Origin: Polyangium sp. y55x31 | Lineage (GTDB): Bacteria > Myxococcota_A > Polyangia > Polyangiales > Polyangiaceae | Direction of reading: 5' to 3' | NCBI RefSeq assembly: GCF_029946505.1 | Contig: NZ_JARZHG010000002.1 | Coordinates: 790,279-854,278, forward strand | Length of the DNA: 64,000 nucleotides | Shown here: positions 31,811 to 43,929 of the stretch, in pieces | Layout of the letters: every line of letters starts with the position of its first letter | Position numbering within the stretch: position 1 is the stretch's first letter | The notes under the pieces: generated by a model | Told to the model about the DNA's origin: nothing | Database searches by the model: none | What the model saw: only the letters and a program-made list of their open reading frames with translations | Translations under genes and position numbers: made by a program

Positions 31811-34800
31811 GCCGCCTCCTTGCGCGACGCGCGCGCGCCGCGGCGACGACCGAGGCCGAGCGCTGCGAGGGCCACGAGGCCCGCGATCACGCCCGCGTTC
31901 TGCCGCTCGTCGGCCACGATGCCGCAGGTGCAACCGCCGCCGCCCGTGGCCAATCCGTACGCGTCGTCGTTCGACGCGCCGGCGCTGCCCGTGCTGGTCG
32001 CGGGAGCGCCGCCGATCCCGCCATTGCCGCCGTCGCCGCCATTGCCGCCGCTGCCGCCCTCGCCGCCGGCGCCGCCCATCCCGGCGTCGGGCGCCTCCAC
32101 GCAGACGCCGTCCACGCAGACCTGGCCCGGGTTGCAGCTCACCTGATCACACGTCGCCTTGAGGCAATACCCGTCGTCGTTGCACGACAGGCCCGGCGGG
32201 CACGGGAATTCACCACCCGTGCAGGGAATCGCGCATTGCGCCTCGATGCATTTGCTGTCGCCGGGGCACGGCGCCATGTTGTCGCCCACGCCGTCGCAGT
32301 CCTCGTCGAGCCCGTTGCAGAGCTCTTCTTTCGGACCGACGAAGCCCACGCAGACGGGCATCGCGTTGATGCAGAGCACGGTGCCGAGCTGGCACGGGCT
32401 CTGATCGTTCGGCGCCATGAGCTCGCCGCAGGGAACGCCGAAGATCGTCGGCTGGTTCGTCGAGACGTCCGGCTCCTCGTCGATGTTGAAATCGCAGTCG
32501 TTGTCGACGCCGTCGCAGACCTCCGGCGACGGGATGCAGCTCGGGCAATCGAGCGGCAGGCCCGCGGCGTCCTCGTCGACGAGGCCGTCGCAATCGTCGT
32601 CCATGCTGTTGCAGACCTCGGCCATGGGCGCCGCGCCCGGATCCGTGATGCCGCACTCGGTGCCCGAGCCGTCGGCCTTGCAGACGTAGGTGCCGACGCC
32701 GAGGCAGGCGCCGATCTCGCCGTCCGTGCAGGGCTGACCCTTCTCGGGGAAATCCTCGTCGATGAGGTTGTCGCAATCGTCGTCGAGGCCGTTGCAGAGC
32801 TCGAACTTCTGGTTCTGCCCGATGATCTGCGCGAGCGCGTTCGCGAGCTCGCTCTTCGACGACACGAAAAACGCCTGGCCCGTGCCGCCGGCGGCCGCGA
32901 TCTGGTTGAGCTGCGTCTGCTCGCTCGGGAGCACGGAGAAGCCGATCACGTAGGTCGGGACGGGCTTTCCGTTGATGCCCGCGAGCAGCGCCGCCGCCGC
33001 CGCCTGGGGGTTGCCCTGGCAGCTCTCGGCGCCGTCCGTGAGCAGAATCGCGGCGTACGAACGGCACGCCGCGGCGCTGTCGCAGGTGACGACGGGCGTG
33101 AGGTAATCGTAGGTCGCCTGGAGCGCGCCCGCGAGCGGCGTCGGACCCGAGCCGCGCACCTCGCAGTTGCCCATGGAGCAGTGGTTGCCTTCCATGGTGG
33201 TCGCGTCGAACATCGCGTCGGCGTCCTCGACGCCGTCGAGCCATTTCAAATACCGGTTCACGGACTGGTTGAACCCGACGAGGAACTGCGCGCCGCGCCG
33301 CGGAGGACCGCAGGATCCCGCGTAGTTGATGCAGTCCGAGGTCGGGGTCATCTCCATCGCCTCGGCCGGCCAGCCGATCGGGATGTTGCCCGTGAACGTC
33401 GCATTGTTCGGATACCCCGCGCCCGGATAGAGCTGCGAGAGGACGCACTGGTTGTCCGGGTACACCGAGGGGTACGGCGGCGGGAGGTTGTCCGAGGGAT
33501 CGTCGTACGAGCAGCAGCTCTGCGCGCACTCGAAGTTCGCCGCGGACTGGCAGCTCCGGTTGACGCCGACGTCCTGGTAATACCGGGCGAGCGCATAATC
33601 GCTCTCCGGGAAGGCGCTGAGCACCTGCGAGAGCGCCTGCTTCGCGATGAACAGGCGCGAATTGTTGCCCGCCGTCGCGTCCGGATCGCTGCCCGTATCG
33701 ACGCCCGGAAAATCGACCGATCCGTCGCCGAAGGTGGGGTTACCCGCGAGGTCGTTCAGCATCGAGCCCGACGTGTCGAGCACGAGCGCGAAGCGCGGGC
33801 GCGCGTCCGACGCCGGCACGAGGCACTGCGCCGGATCGTAGTCGCAGATCTGCGGGACGCCGTTCATGCACGCCTGGATCATCGAGCCGTCCGGGCAAGG
33901 GATCACGCCGAGGTCCTCGTCGACCATGCCGTCGAAATCGTTGTCCCAGCCGTCGCAGATCTCGCCGACGTAGGCGCTGTCGATCTGGAGCTCGCCCGCG
34001 CCGCCGCCCGCCTCGCCGGCGCAGATCGGGCAGATGCCGCCGTTCGCGCCGCGCACGTCGAAGATCGCCTGCGGGTGGATCGTGCCGACGCGCGACTGCA
34101 CGTTAATGATGCCGCCGCCGCCGCCGCCCGCGCAATCGTCGCAGGTGCCGTTGTTCTGCGTGGCGCGGCACTCGACCTCGTTGTCCATCGGGTCGAGCGG
34201 CGTGCACTGGTTCGACGCGTTGGCGCAGACCGAGCCGAGATCACCGCCGAGGTTCTTGCACGTCTGCCCGAGCAGCGTGTTGCATTGCGCGTTCGAGGTG
34301 CACGGCGTGCAGTTGCAGGGGCTGCAGCGGCCCGCCGTACAGGTCTGTCCGGCCCCGCAGTCGGCGTTCACCGTGCAAGGCAGGCACTTCGGCTGCGAGT
34401 CGCCGCCGCGGCCGCCGTGGGCGCTGATGCGCGCGGTGCTGGCCACGTTCACATGATCGCCGATGATCAGGATCGACCCGCCCGCGCCGCCGCCCGCCGA
34501 GTCGTTGCCCGCAGCGCAGCCGCGGTGCCCGTCGGCGCTGATCCCGCCGGCGATGTCGATCTTGCCGTCCTGCACAGCCGTCGCCGCAAAGAGCACGATC
34601 CGCCCGCCGCCGCGCCCCGCGCGGAGCCCCGCTTCGTAGCCGTCGCGACACCCCTTGTCGCCGCCGGCCGCGCCGAACTCGACTTCGTAGATGCTGTGCC
34701 GGTATGGCAAGCCCGCGACCGTGGGGAACCCGTCGCCCGCGCCGTTCGCGCTGTTCGTCGTGCCGTAACAGACGGCCTTGTTCGGATCGTTCGCCGCGAC

Positions 34801-35385
34801 GCACGCGTTGCCGGCGGCGTTGAGGTTCCCGCAGTCCTCCTCCCACTCCTGCGGGAACTCGCACGCGGTCGTCGAACCGACGATGAAGCAGTCCTTCGTG
34901 CCGCGCCCGCCCTGCCCGAAATGCGCGCCGCCGCCGCCGGAGTCGAGCACCGAGCAGCCGCCGCGCCCGCCGGCGAGCGGCGACATCGCTGGCCCCTCGC
35001 CGTCGTTGCACAAAAGGCCTCGGTAGCCCGAACCCTTCGCGATGATCCGCGAGGTCGCGTCGATCGTGATCTGGTTGGCTTTGAGAACGAGGTTGCCGGT
35101 GGTCGTTTTGTTCGTCCCGTCGTAGGGCGCGACGCAAACGAGGGCGCCCTTGGTCAAGGACACGACGCCGAATGTCTTTTCGCCGCCGTAACGACAGGCG
35201 ACGTTCTGCGCGGGGGTCGGGTTGACCTGGCAGAGTCGATCCACGGGCGTGCCGCCGTCGGGGCACACCGCGGGCCCGGCGACGCTGCCGTCGAGGATCA
35301 GGTCCGCGGCGTAGGCACGCGGGCCGAGGAGGAGGAGCACGGCGAGCGCAGCGAAGGCGCACGCGAAGGCGCGAAAGCGTAACAT
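31807..35385 (-). CDS. Large secreted VWA protein with MopE repeats and MYXO-CTERM tail
   Basis: A 1192-aa exported protein. After a cleavable signal (ending AYAAD) comes a Gly-rich, Cys-rich region of about 480 residues with parallel-beta-helix character. A VWA domain from about residue 555 has an intact MIDAS start (LVLDTSGSM) and a second metal residue in ILLTDGAESC. Five MopE-type repeats lie around it (for example CNGLDDDCDNLIDED and CNSMDDDCDGLVDED). The C-terminus has a Gly-rich linker, a Cys motif CTCG, a hydrophobic helix AGVIAGLVALAALGLG and an Arg cluster, the MYXO-CTERM layout for sorting to the surface. It is the first gene of a coupled pair with the FGE-like lipoprotein. Calcium-dependent adhesion or matrix binding is a reasonable guess. 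Confidence 0.9.
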   Translation of the reverse strand: MLRFRAFACAFAALAVLLLLGPRAYAADLILDGSVAGPAVCPDGGTPVDRLCQVNPTPAQNVACRYGGEKTFGVVSLTKGALVCVAPYDGTNKTTTGNLVLKANQITIDATSRIIAKGSGYRGLLCNDGEGPAMSPLAGGRGGCSVLDSGGGGAHFGQGGRGTKDCFIVGSTTACEFPQEWEEDCGNLNAAGNACVAANDPNKAVCYGTTNSANGAGDGFPTVAGLPYRHSIYEVEFGAAGGDKGCRDGYEAGLRAGRGGGRIVLFAATAVQDGKIDIAGGISADGHRGCAAGNDSAGGGAGGSILIIGDHVNVASTARISAHGGRGGDSQPKCLPCTVNADCGAGQTCTAGRCSPCNCTPCTSNAQCNTLLGQTCKNLGGDLGSVCANASNQCTPLDPMDNEVECRATQNNGTCDDCAGGGGGGIINVQSRVGTIHPQAIFDVRGANGGICPICAGEAGGGAGELQIDSAYVGEICDGWDNDFDGMVDEDLGVIPCPDGSMIQACMNGVPQICDYDPAQCLVPASDARPRFALVLDTSGSMLNDLAGNPTFGDGSVDFPGVDTGSDPDATAGNNSRLFIAKQALSQVLSAFPESDYALARYYQDVGVNRSCQSAANFECAQSCCSYDDPSDNLPPPYPSVYPDNQCVLSQLYPGAGYPNNATFTGNIPIGWPAEAMEMTPTSDCINYAGSCGPPRRGAQFLVGFNQSVNRYLKWLDGVEDADAMFDATTMEGNHCSMGNCEVRGSGPTPLAGALQATYDYLTPVVTCDSAAACRSYAAILLTDGAESCQGNPQAAAAALLAGINGKPVPTYVIGFSVLPSEQTQLNQIAAAGGTGQAFFVSSKSELANALAQIIGQNQKFELCNGLDDDCDNLIDEDFPEKGQPCTDGEIGACLGVGTYVCKADGSGTECGITDPGAAPMAEVCNSMDDDCDGLVDEDAAGLPLDCPSCIPSPEVCDGVDNDCDFNIDEEPDVSTNQPTIFGVPCGELMAPNDQSPCQLGTVLCINAMPVCVGFVGPKEELCNGLDEDCDGVGDNMAPCPGDSKCIEAQCAIPCTGGEFPCPPGLSCNDDGYCLKATCDQVSCNPGQVCVDGVCVEAPDAGMGGAGGEGGSGGNGGDGGNGGIGGAPATSTGSAGASNDDAYGLATGGGGCTCGIVADERQNAGVIAGLVALAALGLGRRRGARASRKEAA

Positions 35386-35516
35386 GCCAGTTTCGCAATC
35401 TAGAGAAGCGGTGTCCGCTTGTCCATCGTCGCGGCGGGCGCTCTGCAATCGCGATAGCGATGACGCCCTCCGCCGCGCGGCGTACCATCAGCGAAGCACA
35501 GCCGGAGGTCCTTTCC

Positions 35517-36155
35517 ATGCGCCTTTCTTCCTTTCGAACCGCGCAGTTCATCGCGGCAAACGCCGTCCTCGCCCTCGCCCTGCTCGCATGCGAGAGCAAG
35601 ATCACCGATACGAACCACGGAAGTGGTGGGGGAGCCGCAAGCGGCACCGGAAGCGGCGGCGCAGGCGGCAGCGGAGGCATGGGCGGCAGCGGCGGCGAAG
35701 CCGGGAGCGGCGGCGCGGGCGGCGCCGGAGGCGACGGCGGGAGCGGCGGCGCGGGCGGAGGCGGCGGCGTCGAATACTCCGCGTCGAACCTGTTCACGCA
35801 CGTCCCGCGGTTCATCGTCTTCAAGGCCGATCCCGCGCGGAACGTCTGCTTCCGCCTCTTCGTCGAGATGGGCTCGACCTCGACGATCGCAATCGAGGCC
35901 ACGGCCCCGTGGATCGTCTCGCATGCGGACGTGACGAACCAGGCGAGCGACTGCGCCACGCCGGGAGGTTTTCCCCCGCAACCGATGAGCTCCGCGCCCG
36001 CCGTCTCCGGCGGCGGAACGTTGGTGGTCGAAGGAACGTTCCCCTGCTCGATCTCGCTGCACGGCGCGCTCACGTTCGACGCCCAGGCCCCGTGGGTCCC
36101 GATGACGGAGCCCTTCGACGTCGACGCGCTGCCCGTCGAAGGCGGCTGCGGCTGA
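35517..36155 (+). CDS. Gly/Ser-rich lipoprotein of unknown function
   Basis: A 212-aa lipoprotein with lipobox ending LALLACES, then about 55 residues of a Gly/Ser/Ala repeat (GGSGGMGGSGGEAGSGG) acting as a flexible spacer. The C-terminal domain of about 115 residues has four cysteines and a beta-rich pattern (FIVFKADPARNVCFRLFVEMG, TLVVEGTFPCSISLHGALTF) that I do not recognise. The ATG at 35517 is supported by GGAGGT at 35503-35508. It is divergent from the VWA protein gene and convergent with the second giant kinase, with only 3 bp between the stops. Confidence 0.7.
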   Translation: MRLSSFRTAQFIAANAVLALALLACESKITDTNHGSGGGAASGTGSGGAGGSGGMGGSGGEAGSGGAGGAGGDGGSGGAGGGGGVEYSASNLFTHVPRFIVFKADPARNVCFRLFVEMGSTSTIAIEATAPWIVSHADVTNQASDCATPGGFPPQPMSSAPAVSGGGTLVVEGTFPCSISLHGALTFDAQAPWVPMTEPFDVDALPVEGGCG

Positions 36156-36158
36156 ACG

Positions 36159-40055
<3,897 letters not shown>

Positions 40056-40188
40056 CGCACACTTTTACCTGCCTTCGGGCGCTCGGGCCATGACGAGCAC
40101 GCCCCCGACCCGCCCCACGTCCCCGCGCCATGCGCTTTGCAACGAGGGCCGCGCGAGTACACTCCCGGCCCCGAGGCGGTGAGCGATC

Positions 40189-40584
40189 GTGACGAACCCG
40201 GAAGAACCCAACGAAGCCCGCGTGGTGGGCCTGAACCCCGTGGACTTCGTGCTCGCGCTGGTCGTCGCCTCGCTCGCGACGGCCCTCGTGCTCCTCGACC
40301 GGCTCGTGCTCCCGGCCTTCGCCAAGATGTACGACGACTTCGCCAGCGGCCTCGTCTTGCCGCTCGTGACGCGCGCCGTGCTCGGCCACGTGACCCCGCT
40401 CGGCGGAGCCGCGGGCGCGATCGCGCTCGCTGCCCTTGGAATGTTCGCGCGGAAGCGTGGCGAGGGCAGGCTCGCGGTGGGGCTTTTCCTCGGAGGGATC
40501 GCGCTCGCCATCGGCGCGGTCGGCCTCTCGATGTACGGGCTCTACGCGCCGATGTTCGATCTGGCGGGGAAGGTCAAACCCTAG
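40189..40584 (+). CDS. Small membrane protein with type II secretion F-like pattern
   Basis: A 131-aa membrane protein with three hydrophobic segments (about 16-45, 55-85 and 95-122). The phrase LDRLVLPAFAKMYDDFASG followed by LPLVTRAVL, and the end MYGLYAPMFDLAGKV, recall the conserved membrane half of GspF/PilC inner-membrane platform proteins, but the protein is only one third of that length. Distant relationship or convergence are both possible. Translation starts at GTG 40189. It is divergent from the giant kinase and convergent with the lipoprotein at 40586, with one base between stops. Confidence 0.55.
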   Translation: MTNPEEPNEARVVGLNPVDFVLALVVASLATALVLLDRLVLPAFAKMYDDFASGLVLPLVTRAVLGHVTPLGGAAGAIALAALGMFARKRGEGRLAVGLFLGGIALAIGAVGLSMYGLYAPMFDLAGKVKP

Positions 40585-40585
40585 A

Positions 40586-41296
40586 TCAGCGGCGCCGCTT
40601 GCGACGCGGGCGCTCTTCCTCTTCGTCGTCGTTCTCGGGCATCTCGCCGATCTGCTTGTTGTATTTGCGCGCGGTGTTCGCCGCCCTCTGCGGGTCGTCG
40701 ATCGGGTGCTCGCGCTTCGTCCGCGCGTAGCCGGCCCAGGCCACGCCGCCGCCCACGAGGCCCAGGATCAAGCCGCCCGTCCCCGCGTAGATGGTCCACG
40801 CGGGCCGGTCGACGTTGCCGTACTGATCCTTCTCCCCCATGAGGGGAAAGATGAACATGCCGGCGATGGCCAGCGCGCCGCCCGCGATCGCGAGCCCGAG
40901 CCCGACGCGGTTCATGGTCACGCCGGTGGAGCGATAGTCGGCGATCTGGTTCGCCGTCTCGGTGTCACCCGCGATCTTGTAGAAGTCCTGATCGTCGATG
41001 GGCGTATCGCCCTGAAAAACCTGCCAGCGCGTGACGTCGTACGAGCCGACCTGATTCTCGTAGAGCGACGACGTGCCCACGAGCCGGCCCGACGAGTCGC
41101 GGTGCTGGACCTCGCCGACCTTCGCCTGCGTGACATACGTGTGCGTCTCGGTCCGAACCTCGACGTTGAGCGGCTCACCCGTGGACTCGGTGCCCGTCTT
41201 GGGCAGGTGGGCGCAACCCCAAGATCCCACGGCAAGGACCGCGACGACGGGAACCGCACTCCACCCAATTTTGCGACGAGGCTCGATCTGACTCAT
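40586..41296 (-). CDS. Lipoprotein with two membrane segments, unknown function
   Basis: A 236-aa protein with an N-terminal signal and lipobox-like VGSWGC, then a soluble domain of about 100 residues, two hydrophobic helices (VGLGLAIAGGALAIAGMFIF and TIYAGTGGLILGLVGGGVAWAG) and a charged C-terminal tail ending in an Arg/Lys cluster. This gives a lipid-anchored or inner-membrane protein with its tail probably in the cytoplasm. I do not recognise a family. It is downstream of the arginase-fold gene on the same strand (68-bp gap). Confidence 0.6.
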   Translation of the reverse strand: MSQIEPRRKIGWSAVPVVAVLAVGSWGCAHLPKTGTESTGEPLNVEVRTETHTYVTQAKVGEVQHRDSSGRLVGTSSLYENQVGSYDVTRWQVFQGDTPIDDQDFYKIAGDTETANQIADYRSTGVTMNRVGLGLAIAGGALAIAGMFIFPLMGEKDQYGNVDRPAWTIYAGTGGLILGLVGGGVAWAGYARTKREHPIDDPQRAANTARKYNKQIGEMPENDDEEEERPRRKRRR

Positions 41297-41364
41297 GGAC
41301 CCTCCGACGAATCGGGAGGAGACAGCACCGACGGAAGGCTGTCAACGGTCCGTGAGCAGCAGCG

Positions 41365-42483
41365 TCAGCGCCCCAGCATCGCGCGGAGCGTCTCGTCGAG
41401 GTATCGCACCGCGAGGCCCACCGTCCGCCGCTGGCTTTCGAGGCTCGGGCCGAGCACGGGCGCGACTTCCATCACGTCGCCCGCCACGATCCCCACCTCG
41501 CGGCCGAGCCGCCGGATGAGCTCCACCACGAAATCCGGCTCGAGCCCGCCAGGCTCCGGCGTGCCCGTCGCGTCGGCGAATCGCTCGTCGGTCCCGTCGA
41601 TGTCATTGGAGAAATAAACGCCCGTCACGCCCCGTTCTTTCAGGTGCGAAAGGAGCGCGTCGAGCGTCGCCTCGGGTTTGGCGAGGCACTCCTCCGCCCA
41701 GAATTGCCGCACGCCGAGGCTCTGCTCCCAATGTCCACGCTCGTGCCGCGAGGCCCGCGTGCCGACCTGCACGAGCCGCCCGTCACGGCCGAAAAGCTCG
41801 TTCGCATGGTAAGACCACGTCGCGAAGCACATGCGAATCCCGAGGCGCTCGGGCAAAAGATCGGTGTGCGCGTCGGGCTGCACGATGCCCCAGCGCTCCT
41901 TCGACGGCGGGCGGACCCGCGCAAGCGCGGCAGCGACGGGCCAGGCCGTCGAATGATCACCGCCAATGACGAAGGGTTTCACGGTGGGGTTGATCTGAAA
42001 CACGAGATCGAGCGCACGCTCGGCAATCGAGAGCGGCGAGACGGGCAGGCGCTCGGCAACGCCTTCAGGGACATTCGGGTAAAGCGCCTTCCGGGAGGCA
42101 GCCTTTTGCGCCTCGCTCAGCATGTCGTCCGAGAGGAGCTGGGGGACGACAAAGACGTCGCCGATGTCGACGACGCCGAGCTCAGCCGCGCGCGCCGGAA
42201 AATCCGGCTGCTCTTCGAGCAGGCGCGAGCGGATCGCCTGCGGACCGAGGTTCGCCCCACGCCGGAAGCCCGCGCCGACGTCCGAGGGCACGCCGAGGAT
42301 CACGACACGCGCCGCGCGGATGCGCGAAAGCGCTTCGAGGTGCTTTTGCTGCACAGCCTCGTCGCTCGCGACCTGGTAGAGCGCGCGTTGCAGAGCAAGC
42401 TGCTCGGCACGCCCCGTCGAGACCAGGTGCAACCCGCCTCCCGCGGGCCGGAGGAGAACGGCGAGCTCTTCGATCGGCGTCAT
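41365..42483 (-). CDS. Arginase/agmatinase/formiminoglutamase-family hydrolase
   Basis: A 372-aa ureohydrolase-fold enzyme with an extra N-terminal helical region of about 55 residues. The manganese ligands are visible: GGDHS, QPDAHTDL and YFSNDIDGTDE, giving the two-metal site of the family. The family hydrolyses guanidino or related C-N bonds (arginine, agmatine, formiminoglutamate, guanidinobutyrate). The third motif lacks the DP ending common in true arginases, so substrate assignment is open. It lies upstream of the lipoprotein at 40586, and the compound repeat at site C separates it from the quinone oxidoreductase gene. Confidence 0.88.
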   Translation of the reverse strand: MTPIEELAVLLRPAGGGLHLVSTGRAEQLALQRALYQVASDEAVQQKHLEALSRIRAARVVILGVPSDVGAGFRRGANLGPQAIRSRLLEEQPDFPARAAELGVVDIGDVFVVPQLLSDDMLSEAQKAASRKALYPNVPEGVAERLPVSPLSIAERALDLVFQINPTVKPFVIGGDHSTAWPVAAALARVRPPSKERWGIVQPDAHTDLLPERLGIRMCFATWSYHANELFGRDGRLVQVGTRASRHERGHWEQSLGVRQFWAEECLAKPEATLDALLSHLKERGVTGVYFSNDIDGTDERFADATGTPEPGGLEPDFVVELIRRLGREVGIVAGDVMEVAPVLGPSLESQRRTVGLAVRYLDETLRAMLGR

Positions 42484-42545
42484 GGCCGGCTAGCGTAGGC
42501 CAGAAGGCACCGGCGCGCACTCGGCTGGCTCAGCGCAGCGTAGCG

Positions 42546-42882
42546 CCGGGGTTTCACCCCGGACCCCGACCAGGGGTTGTCCACCCCTGGACCCGGACCA
42601 GCGCAAGCGCTGGACTCGGGGTCGATGAACTGCGCGATGCGCAGTTCATCGAACAGGCCGAGTCAAGACTGGCGGCGGGATTGCCCGTCAAAACCGCAGC
42701 ACGGACGTCTGCTCGAAGGAGGCGCAGCGCTGCCGTCCTGGCTGGCCAGATGGCCCTTGGTCTTGCCACCGGCCCGTTGGAAGAACTGCGCATCGCGCAG
42801 TTCTTCCACCAAAGGTCCAGCGCTTGCGCTGGTTCGGGTCGAGGGGCGAACAGCCCCCGCGGGGCCCGGGGCAGCGCCCCGG
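42546..42882. repeat. Compound palindromic repeat: two four-hairpin units in inverted orientation (site C)
   Basis: Left unit: CCGGGG-TTTCA-CCCCGG (42546-42562), CCAGGGGT-TGTCC-ACCCCTGG (42570-42590), CCAGCGC-AA-GCGCTGG (42598-42613) and a 14-bp stem TCGATGAACTGCGC/GCGCAGTTCATCGA (42622-42652). Then a 126-bp spacer. Right unit reversed: GGAAGAACTGCGC/GCGCAGTTCTTCC (42779-42807), CCAGCGC-TT-GCGCTGG (42817-42832), GGGGC-GAACA-GCCCC (42843-42857) and CCGGGGC-AGC-GCCCCGG (42866-42882). It accounts for most of the 426-bp gap between two minus-strand genes. Part of the spacer (42727-42765) matches the site B spacer (28529-28567) at 29 of 39 positions when aligned by eye. Confidence 0.92.
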
Positions 42883-42909
42883 CGCAACGGCTGCCCACCG
42901 AACCCTTGC

Positions 42910-43905
42910 TCAGCCCGGAGCCGCGGCCCCGCGCTCCGTGACGAGTACGACTTTGCCCTTCACGCGCCGCTCGGCCATCGCGGTGAGCGCTGCGCTCGCC
43001 TGGTCGAGCGGGTAGGTCTGCTCGACGTGCGGGCGGATCTGGCCGTCACGCACCCACCCGAAGAGCTCGGTAAGGCCCTCGCGGTATCGCTCGGGCTCGC
43101 GCATCGTGAACGAGCCCCAGAACACGCCGAGGATCGAGCAGCCCTTCAAGAGTGTGAGGTTTAGCGGGATCTTCGGGATGTCACCTGCGGCGAACCCGAC
43201 CACGAGGTAGCGACCGCGCCAGGCCATGGCGCGCAGCGCTGGCTCGGCGAATGGGCCTCCGACCGGGTCGTACACGACGTCGACGCCGTTCGGCGCGAGC
43301 GCCTTGAGACGCGCCTTGAGGTCTTCCCGGCTGTAGTTCACGACCTCGTCGGCACCGCGTGATCGACAAACCTCCAGTTTGTCGTCGCTCGAAGCGCAGG
43401 CGATGACGCGCGCGCCGAGCAGCTTTCCGATCTCGATCGCGGCGACACCCACGCCGCCCGCTGCGCCGAGCACGACGAGCGTCTCGCCGGCCTTCAGCGC
43501 GGCCCGATCGACGAGCGCGTGATGCGTGGTTCCATAGGCCACGAGCAGCGTCGAGGCGGTGACGAGATCGATCCCGTCTGGCACCTTGACGACTTGCCCT
43601 TCGCCCAGCGCGACCTCCTCGGCGAAGCAGCCGTACGGGGCCCAGGCGACCACCCGATCGCCGACCGCGAGCGACGTCACGCCGCTGCCCACGGACGTCA
43701 CGATCCCGGAGACCTCGCCGCCTGGCGAGAAGGGCAGGCTCGGCTTGAACTGGTATTTGTCCTGGATGACGAGGAGGTCCGGGAAATTGACCGAGGCTGC
43801 GTGGACCGAGACGATCACCTGGCCCGCGTCGGGCGTGGGGCTCGGCAGGTCCTCGACGACGAGCGATTCGGGGGGCCCGAAGGCCTTGCAAAGGACGGCT
43901 TTCAT
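42910..43905 (-). CDS. Quinone oxidoreductase-like NADPH-dependent reductase (MDR superfamily)
   Basis: A 331-aa medium-chain reductase without the structural or catalytic zinc ligands. It has the usual GroES-like N-terminal domain (PGGEVSGIVTSVGSGVTSLAVGDRVVA) and the Rossmann motif GAAGGVGVAAIEIGKLLGARVIACASS. The phrase VASTLLVAYGTTHHAL-like (VTASTLLVAYGTTHHAL) and VYDPVGGPFAEPAL are typical of QOR2/zeta-crystallin-like enzymes. It reduces quinones or enoyl-type double bonds with NADPH. The gene ends 28 bp after the site C repeat and starts with a clear ATG after a short leader. Confidence 0.92.
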   Translation of the reverse strand: MKAVLCKAFGPPESLVVEDLPSPTPDAGQVIVSVHAASVNFPDLLVIQDKYQFKPSLPFSPGGEVSGIVTSVGSGVTSLAVGDRVVAWAPYGCFAEEVALGEGQVVKVPDGIDLVTASTLLVAYGTTHHALVDRAALKAGETLVVLGAAGGVGVAAIEIGKLLGARVIACASSDDKLEVCRSRGADEVVNYSREDLKARLKALAPNGVDVVYDPVGGPFAEPALRAMAWRGRYLVVGFAAGDIPKIPLNLTLLKGCSILGVFWGSFTMREPERYREGLTELFGWVRDGQIRPHVEQTYPLDQASAALTAMAERRVKGKVVLVTERGAAAPG

Positions 43906-43929
43906 CGTGTGTTCGTGGATCCTTCTACC

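Noticed and set aside
32236..35382. A plus-strand open frame of about 1,050 codons opposite the VWA/MopE gene
   Set aside because: It mirrors the real gene, has Arg/Asp/Val-rich low-quality composition, and no ribosome site or domain. The minus strand has an intact signal peptide, VWA domain and MYXO-CTERM tail.
35535..35560. A GCGCAGTTCATCGCGGC stretch resembling hairpin 4 of the repeat
   Set aside because: It lies inside the signal peptide coding region of the lipoprotein at 35517, lacks the other three hairpins, and the stem partner is absent.
42554..42898. Small open frames with residues such as ELRDAQFF or NCAMRSSS across the hairpin repeats
   Set aside because: They are translations of the hairpin repeat itself and recur at sites A, B and C. 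They look like a protein family only because the DNA is repeated.
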